From Gemmatimonadota bacterium (GTDB lineage Bacteria; Gemmatimonadota; Gemmatimonadetes; Palauibacterales; Palauibacteraceae), in contig JAOTWC010000037.1 in assembly GCA_029863105.1 (NCBI GenBank), positions 1-10,277 of the forward strand: a stretch of 10,277 nt of DNA. The letters are read 5' to 3'. A model generated the notes under the pieces. It searched no databases. It had not been told where the DNA came from and worked only from the letters and a program-made list of their open reading frames with translations. This document shows positions 6,674 through 10,277 of the stretch, in pieces. Every line of letters starts with the position of its first letter. The first letter of the stretch is position 1. The position numbers and the translations under genes are program-made.

Positions 6674-8294
6674 TCAGGCCAGCTCGCTCGATCATCCCCC
6701 GCAGCTCGGCGACATAGATGGCTCGCGGTGCCAGCCAGTCGACGGAAGGCGCGTAGTTTGGATCAAGGACGCACCGCACCAGTCGCGGCAGAAGGTAACT
6801 GGCTCGGATGTAGGTGGGTCTCCTCGCGGACAGGTAGACCAGCGCCTGACGGGCGTACGCCCGGTGGTAGCTGGAACCACCGCCGGGCAGCGAGCTATGC
6901 GTCTCGAAAGGAAAGTGCGCGTACTGGGGATACCCGCGCTTGATCGTAGCCGTATGAAGATCCTCACCGGGCTGCATGATCACTTCGGGCGCCAGGCCGG
7001 TGAGCAGGTCGAACAGGTCTTCGTCCAGGTAAGGTGTCCACACGCGGGTTCTGCGAAATATGCCGAAGATCACCGGACCGAGGTAGCGACGCGTCCGGTT
7101 CCAGAACCAGAACGAAAGCAACGGATTCGGAGCAGCGGTATGCTTGGCCAGCTCCTCGACGAGACGATCCAGCGCTGGTTCTCGGGCAAATGTCTGGTGA
7201 GCGTCATCTGTCAGCATGTTGCGGATCAACACGTCCTGCTGATCGAACATGGAGGCAGCGATCTCGGCCAGTCGCCCGGCCCGATATGCAACCAGGTCGG
7301 CAGGTACCTGGCGGAGGTTAGGTCGTGAGAGCATGTCACCGGCGACGCCGTCGTACGAGCAGCCGGGCTGACTCGCGAGGAACTCCGCAACCGGCAGGAA
7401 CCACGCATGGCTCATCGGCGTGGAGTAGCTCGTGAGTCGGTTCTTATCTACTTCGGCGGCCAATCGGGCTCGGGGCTGCGTGAGGATCTCATGATGAATC
7501 CCGAGACTCTCGGCGATCGTCGAGGCGATACTCAGGTCGGTGCCGCTGTGCCTCGCGAAATCTCGCACTGTGACAACACGATCGGGGTGATGGCCGGCCT
7601 CGAGTAGAGCAAACAGGATGTGGCGAGAGTCGCGCCCGCCGCTGAGTGGGACGCTACACGGTCCTTCCGGGGGCAGGCGCTGGATAGCTCTTCGAAACCC
7701 TTCTACGTACGCGCTTACTGCCTGTTCACGGTTCAGCCCGTTGGGGGTATTGATTACAGGTCCGCCGACCAGGCGCAGTCCGGACCGCTCCCAGTGTGCC
7801 CTGACGCCCGGAGGTACAGTGCGGATGAACTTGAACGGAGTGTCGTCGCCAAGTGGATGGTCCAGACGCAGCATGACGGCAATCGCCCGGTGGTCCAGAT
7901 CGGCGGGAGCGCCCGCCCGCAGGGCTCCTTCGATCGACGTCGAGAGAATGACCCTGGTCGGCTCGCTCAGGTAGAAAATCGGCACCATGCCGTAGCGGTC
8001 ATTCCGCACGGCAAGCCGTTCGCCGTCCCAGTCCCACTCGGCGTACAGTGATCGCGGATCACCCATGCGGCAGGACAGATCACCGGACGCATGCCACCCG
8101 TCTCCTCTGCGACGTATGCAGATCGTGTGGTCACGCGGCGACTGCATGGACGGACTCCTGAATAACCCTCGGGACGGCGGGTCTGAGTTGATCCATGTTT
8201 CCACATTTCTGAGCCACGGGGCAAGTGGGTGGGACTGGTACTTCTGGAGGACAGGTTCAAACGATAGCATTGTGGCTACTCGAATCGCGAACAT
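6669..8294 (-). CDS. Asparagine-synthetase-like ATP-dependent amide ligase with degenerate glutaminase domain
   Basis: From ATG 8294 the product is 541 aa. Residues 1-170 resemble the second half of a class II glutamine amidotransferase domain (LYAEWDWDGERLAVRNDRYG at 83-102, PIFYL, VILSTSIEGAL at 115-125). The essential Cys2 is absent: the protein opens MFAIRVA where true enzymes read MCGIAG. Residues from about 190 form the synthetase domain, with the ATP-pyrophosphatase loop LSGGRDS at 217-223, YDGVAGD at 314-320 in place of the usual DGLGGDE motif, RTRVWTPYLDEDLFDLL at 415-431, and Lys452 in IKRGYP as a possible catalytic lysine. The family adenylates a carboxylate and forms an amide. Without a glutaminase nucleophile, the enzyme may use free ammonia or another amine, or form an internal amide like beta-lactam synthetases. 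The start is uncertain: ATG 8147 has a good AGGAG site and gives 492 aa; ATG 8270 and 8312 are also in frame. I prefer 8294 because upstream residues look protein-like (HPLAPWLRNVETW). It is an orphan here, with no precursor-peptide or partner gene seen. A hand count of 57 codons near the 5' end gave about 72% GC at third positions, against about 79% in 47 codons of the first gene. Confidence 0.8.
   Translation of the reverse strand: MFAIRVATMLSFEPVLQKYQSHPLAPWLRNVETWINSDPPSRGLFRSPSMQSPRDHTICIRRRGDGWHASGDLSCRMGDPRSLYAEWDWDGERLAVRNDRYGMVPIFYLSEPTRVILSTSIEGALRAGAPADLDHRAIAVMLRLDHPLGDDTPFKFIRTVPPGVRAHWERSGLRLVGGPVINTPNGLNREQAVSAYVEGFRRAIQRLPPEGPCSVPLSGGRDSRHILFALLEAGHHPDRVVTVRDFARHSGTDLSIASTIAESLGIHHEILTQPRARLAAEVDKNRLTSYSTPMSHAWFLPVAEFLASQPGCSYDGVAGDMLSRPNLRQVPADLVAYRAGRLAEIAASMFDQQDVLIRNMLTDDAHQTFAREPALDRLVEELAKHTAAPNPLLSFWFWNRTRRYLGPVIFGIFRRTRVWTPYLDEDLFDLLTGLAPEVIMQPGEDLHTATIKRGYPQYAHFPFETHSSLPGGGSSYHRAYARQALVYLSARRPTYIRASYLLPRLVRCVLDPNYAPSVDWLAPRAIYVAELRGMIERAGLT
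8155..8159 (-). promoter_or_regulatory. Shine-Dalgarno-like site before an internal ATG of the synthetase gene
   Basis: On the - strand AGGAG sits 7 nt before ATG 8147, the best-spaced ribosome site anywhere in the 5' part of this gene. If used, it yields a 492-aa protein beginning MQSPRDH and leaves 163 bp between this gene and the divergent reductase gene, enough room for two promoters. Confidence 0.4.
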
Positions 8295-8310
8295 ACCTGG
8301 ATAGATTGTC

Positions 8311-9333
8311 ATGCCCGAACAGGTTCTGCTGACCGGCATCAGCGGCTTTATCGCGAAGCACGTGGCCCTGGAGCTGCTCAACGCCGGCTATGGCGTTTGC
8401 GGAACGATCCGCACGCCTTCCCGAGCCGACGAGGTGCGCGAGGCAGTGGAACAGGCCGGTGGGGATACGACCCTCTTGAGCTTCGTGGAGGCAGATCTCA
8501 GCTCGGATGATGGTTGGGTGAAGGCGGCGCAGGGCTGCACCTACGTACAGCACGTCGCCTCACCGTTTCCAATGGTCCAACCGCGCGACCGGGAAGCGCT
8601 CGTGCCGGAAGCGCGCCAGGGAGCTCTCCGCGTCCTGGAAGCAGCCCGAGCGGCAGGCGCCCACCGGATCGTACTCACCTCGTCGATGGTCGCGATGATG
8701 TATCGGGCCGATCGACCTGAGCGAATGGTGGTTACGGAGAGCGACTGGACGGATCCTGAGTGGGACCGGCTTTCCGCGTACATCGTATCCAAGACTCGAG
8801 CGGAGAGATCCGCCTGGGAGTGGGCGACGGAGCATGGGTGGAAAGAGAAGCTGACCGTGATCAACCCGGGCCTCGTCCTCGGGCCGTCGCTCGACGACAG
8901 AACCGGAACCTCGCTGGACATCATCAAGCTGCTGCTGGAGGGAGCCTATCCGGCTATTCCGCGCGTGTCGTTTCCGGTCGTCGATGTGCGCGACCTGGCT
9001 AGATTGCACGTGCAGGCCATGCTCGTGCCCGAGGCGGGAGGGAGGCGCCTGATCGGGGCAGGGGAGGCCCTGTCCCTGGCCGAGATGGGTCGCATCCTGC
9101 GCTCCGAGTTCCCGGATCGCGCGAGCAGAGTCCCGAAGCGCACGTTGCCCGACTTCGTGGTGCGGCTGATCTCGAACTTCGATAGGTCCCTAAAGGGAAT
9201 CACGCCGGACCTCGGGGTGGTTCCGGTAACCGAGAGTGCGTACGTGACGGAACTGACGGGTGTTACCTACCGACCGGCAGCCGAGGCGGTGCGGGCGGCC
9301 GCCCGGACCATCCTTGCGCACTCCGCCGCATGA
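8311..9333 (+). CDS. NAD(P)-dependent extended short-chain dehydrogenase/reductase (aldehyde or dihydroflavonol reductase type)
   Basis: A 340-aa cytosolic Rossmann-fold enzyme of the extended SDR class. The cofactor loop is TGISGFIA at 8-15. Arg34 in GTIRTPS suggests preference for NADP. Asp62 (VEADLSS) fits the adenine-binding acid, and HVASPFP at 81-87 is typical of the aldehyde-reductase/dihydroflavonol-4-reductase-like subgroup. The catalytic set is complete: Ser124 or Ser125 (LTSSMVAM), Tyr157 and Lys161 in YIVSK. PGLVLGPSL and VDVRDLARLHVQAM match the conserved C-terminal half. Length is normal for the family. Substrate is unknown; relatives reduce diverse aldehydes and ketones. The start is fixed by closeness to the cofactor loop, although the ribosome site is weak (GGAT at 8299-8302). 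The stop overlaps the Acr3 start as ATGA, so the two are likely co-expressed. A link to arsenic stress, such as carbonyl detoxification, is inference. Confidence 0.9.
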   Translation: MPEQVLLTGISGFIAKHVALELLNAGYGVCGTIRTPSRADEVREAVEQAGGDTTLLSFVEADLSSDDGWVKAAQGCTYVQHVASPFPMVQPRDREALVPEARQGALRVLEAARAAGAHRIVLTSSMVAMMYRADRPERMVVTESDWTDPEWDRLSAYIVSKTRAERSAWEWATEHGWKEKLTVINPGLVLGPSLDDRTGTSLDIIKLLLEGAYPAIPRVSFPVVDVRDLARLHVQAMLVPEAGGRRLIGAGEALSLAEMGRILRSEFPDRASRVPKRTLPDFVVRLISNFDRSLKGITPDLGVVPVTESAYVTELTGVTYRPAAEAVRAAARTILAHSAA

Positions 9334-10277
9334 GTTCGCGAGATGACCGGATGAGAGCCCAATCGACCGATTCCGTCGGGCGGCGGCTGTCGTTTCTCGA
9401 TCGCTATTTGACCGTGTGGATTTTCGCGGCCATGGCACTGGGTGTCGGCATCGGCTTCGCGTGGCCGTCGGGGATCGCCGCCGTCAACGACGCTACGCAG
9501 GTGGGCACCACGTCGATCCCGATCGCGATCGGTCTGATCCTGATGATGTACCCGCCGCTCGCCAAGGTACGTTACGAAGAACTGGGTGACGTCTTCCGAA
9601 ACGGTAAGGTGCTCGGTCTGTCTCTGGTCCAGAACTGGGTCATCGGTCCGACCCTGATGTTCGTGCTGGCGATTCTGTTTCTGCGTGATTATCCGGAACT
9701 CATGGTGGGCCTGATCCTGATCGGCCTGGCGCGCTGCATCGCGATGGTGATCGTGTGGAATGACCTGGCAGAAGGCGATCCGGAGTACGCTGCCGGACTG
9801 GTGGCGTTCAATTCGATCTTCCAGGTTCTGTTCTTCAGCGTCTACGCCTATGTGTTCATCACCGTTCTGCCGGGCTGGCTGGGTCTCGAGGGAATGGAGG
9901 TGGACATCACGATGGGCGAGATCGCCAGGAGCGTGTTCATCTACCTGGGCGTGCCGTTCATCGGCGGATTCCTAACCCGACTCGTTCTCGTTCGGATGCG
10001 CGGCGTGTCCTGGTATCACGAGCGCTTCGTCCCCAGGATCAGTCCCATCACTCTGATCGCGCTGCTGTTCACGATCGTCGTGATGTTCTCCATTCAAGGC
10101 CGGGCGATCATCGGGCAGCCGATCGGCGTGCTGCGCGTCGCCGTGCCCCTGCTGATCTATTTCGTGATCATGTTCACGATCACGTTCTTCATGAGCAGGC
10201 GAGTCGGCGCCGATTACCCCCAGACGGTCACGCTGTCGTTCACGGCGGCCTCCAACAACTTCGAACTCGCGATCGCG
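9330..10277 (+). CDS. acr3: Acr3-family arsenite efflux permease (3' end beyond window)
   Basis: An open frame of 316 codons with no stop before the window edge. The family is about 350 aa, so roughly 40 residues are missing. It is an inner-membrane permease that extrudes arsenite using the proton gradient. After a polar leader, LSFLDRYLTVWIFAAMALGV marks the family start. IGLILMMYPPLAKVRYEEL, QNWVIGPTLMFVLAILFLRD and LARCIAMVIVWNDLAEGDPE follow, then FNSIFQVLFFSVYAYVFI, and ASNNFELAIA comes at the edge. The two residues essential in characterised Acr3 proteins are present: Cys136 in the fourth membrane segment and Glu312 in NNFEL. They are 176 residues apart, as I recall for Cys129 and Glu305 of the Alkaliphilus enzyme. 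About nine of ten membrane helices are visible. ATG 9330 overlaps the reductase stop (ATGA); ATG 9351 is an alternative giving a shorter leader. No arsR or arsC is seen, though one could lie downstream. Confidence 0.93.
   Translation, partial: MSSRDDRMRAQSTDSVGRRLSFLDRYLTVWIFAAMALGVGIGFAWPSGIAAVNDATQVGTTSIPIAIGLILMMYPPLAKVRYEELGDVFRNGKVLGLSLVQNWVIGPTLMFVLAILFLRDYPELMVGLILIGLARCIAMVIVWNDLAEGDPEYAAGLVAFNSIFQVLFFSVYAYVFITVLPGWLGLEGMEVDITMGEIARSVFIYLGVPFIGGFLTRLVLVRMRGVSWYHERFVPRISPITLIALLFTIVVMFSIQGRAIIGQPIGVLRVAVPLLIYFVIMFTITFFMSRRVGADYPQTVTLSFTAASNNFELAIA

Noticed and set aside
6561..7328. 255-codon + strand frame opposite the synthetase gene
   Set aside because: No recognisable domain, and it runs antisense to conserved synthetase motifs. 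Openness is explained by GC-rich codon bias.

Overview
The window is a gene-dense, GC-rich bacterial chromosomal segment with many ATGA stop/start overlaps. It contains no rRNA or tRNA gene, no CRISPR array and no recognisable transposase. The opening protein family (basic leader, membrane segments, TolB-like domain, TPRs), the CBM9-like and Tat-exported glycosidase-like pair, and the base composition fit an uncultured soil or marine lineage. Gemmatimonadota is my best guess, at low confidence, because nothing in the window is a phylogenetic marker.

Region 1 (11-4045, + strand) looks like one transcription unit of four overlapping frames. It holds a 641-aa membrane-anchored TolB-like/TPR protein, a 69-codon remnant of a second copy that keeps only the two ends of that family, a secreted CBM9-like carbohydrate-binding protein, and a Tat-exported lipoprotein with a TIM-barrel glycoside-hydrolase-like fold. 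The last two plausibly act together on an extracytoplasmic polysaccharide. The first may be a sensor or scaffold, but its role is unknown.

Region 2 (4066-6410) has a VanZ-like membrane protein on the - strand. It converges on region 1 and diverges, across 128 bp, from a CPA2-type (Kef-like) cation/proton antiporter with a C-terminal NAD-binding RCK-N domain.

Region 3 (6411-8310) is the accessory-looking part. It holds a frameshifted, truncated remnant of a small membrane protein and, directly upstream of it on the - strand, an asparagine-synthetase-like gene. The glutaminase half of that protein is degenerate and lacks the N-terminal cysteine.

Region 4 (8311-10277, + strand) has an extended short-chain dehydrogenase (aldehyde/dihydroflavonol reductase type) joined by a 4-nt ATGA overlap to an Acr3-type arsenite efflux permease. 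The permease runs off the right edge with roughly its last 40 residues missing. No ArsR, ArsC or ArsM gene is visible.

The most notable points are the end-to-end collapsed paralogue at 1933-2142, the cysteine-less asparagine-synthetase-like enzyme with an undecided start, the CxCxxC cluster in the glycosidase-like lipoprotein, the frameshifted remnant beside the synthetase gene, and the coupling of a reductase to Acr3. I did not find a convincing new multi-gene defence or mobile system.
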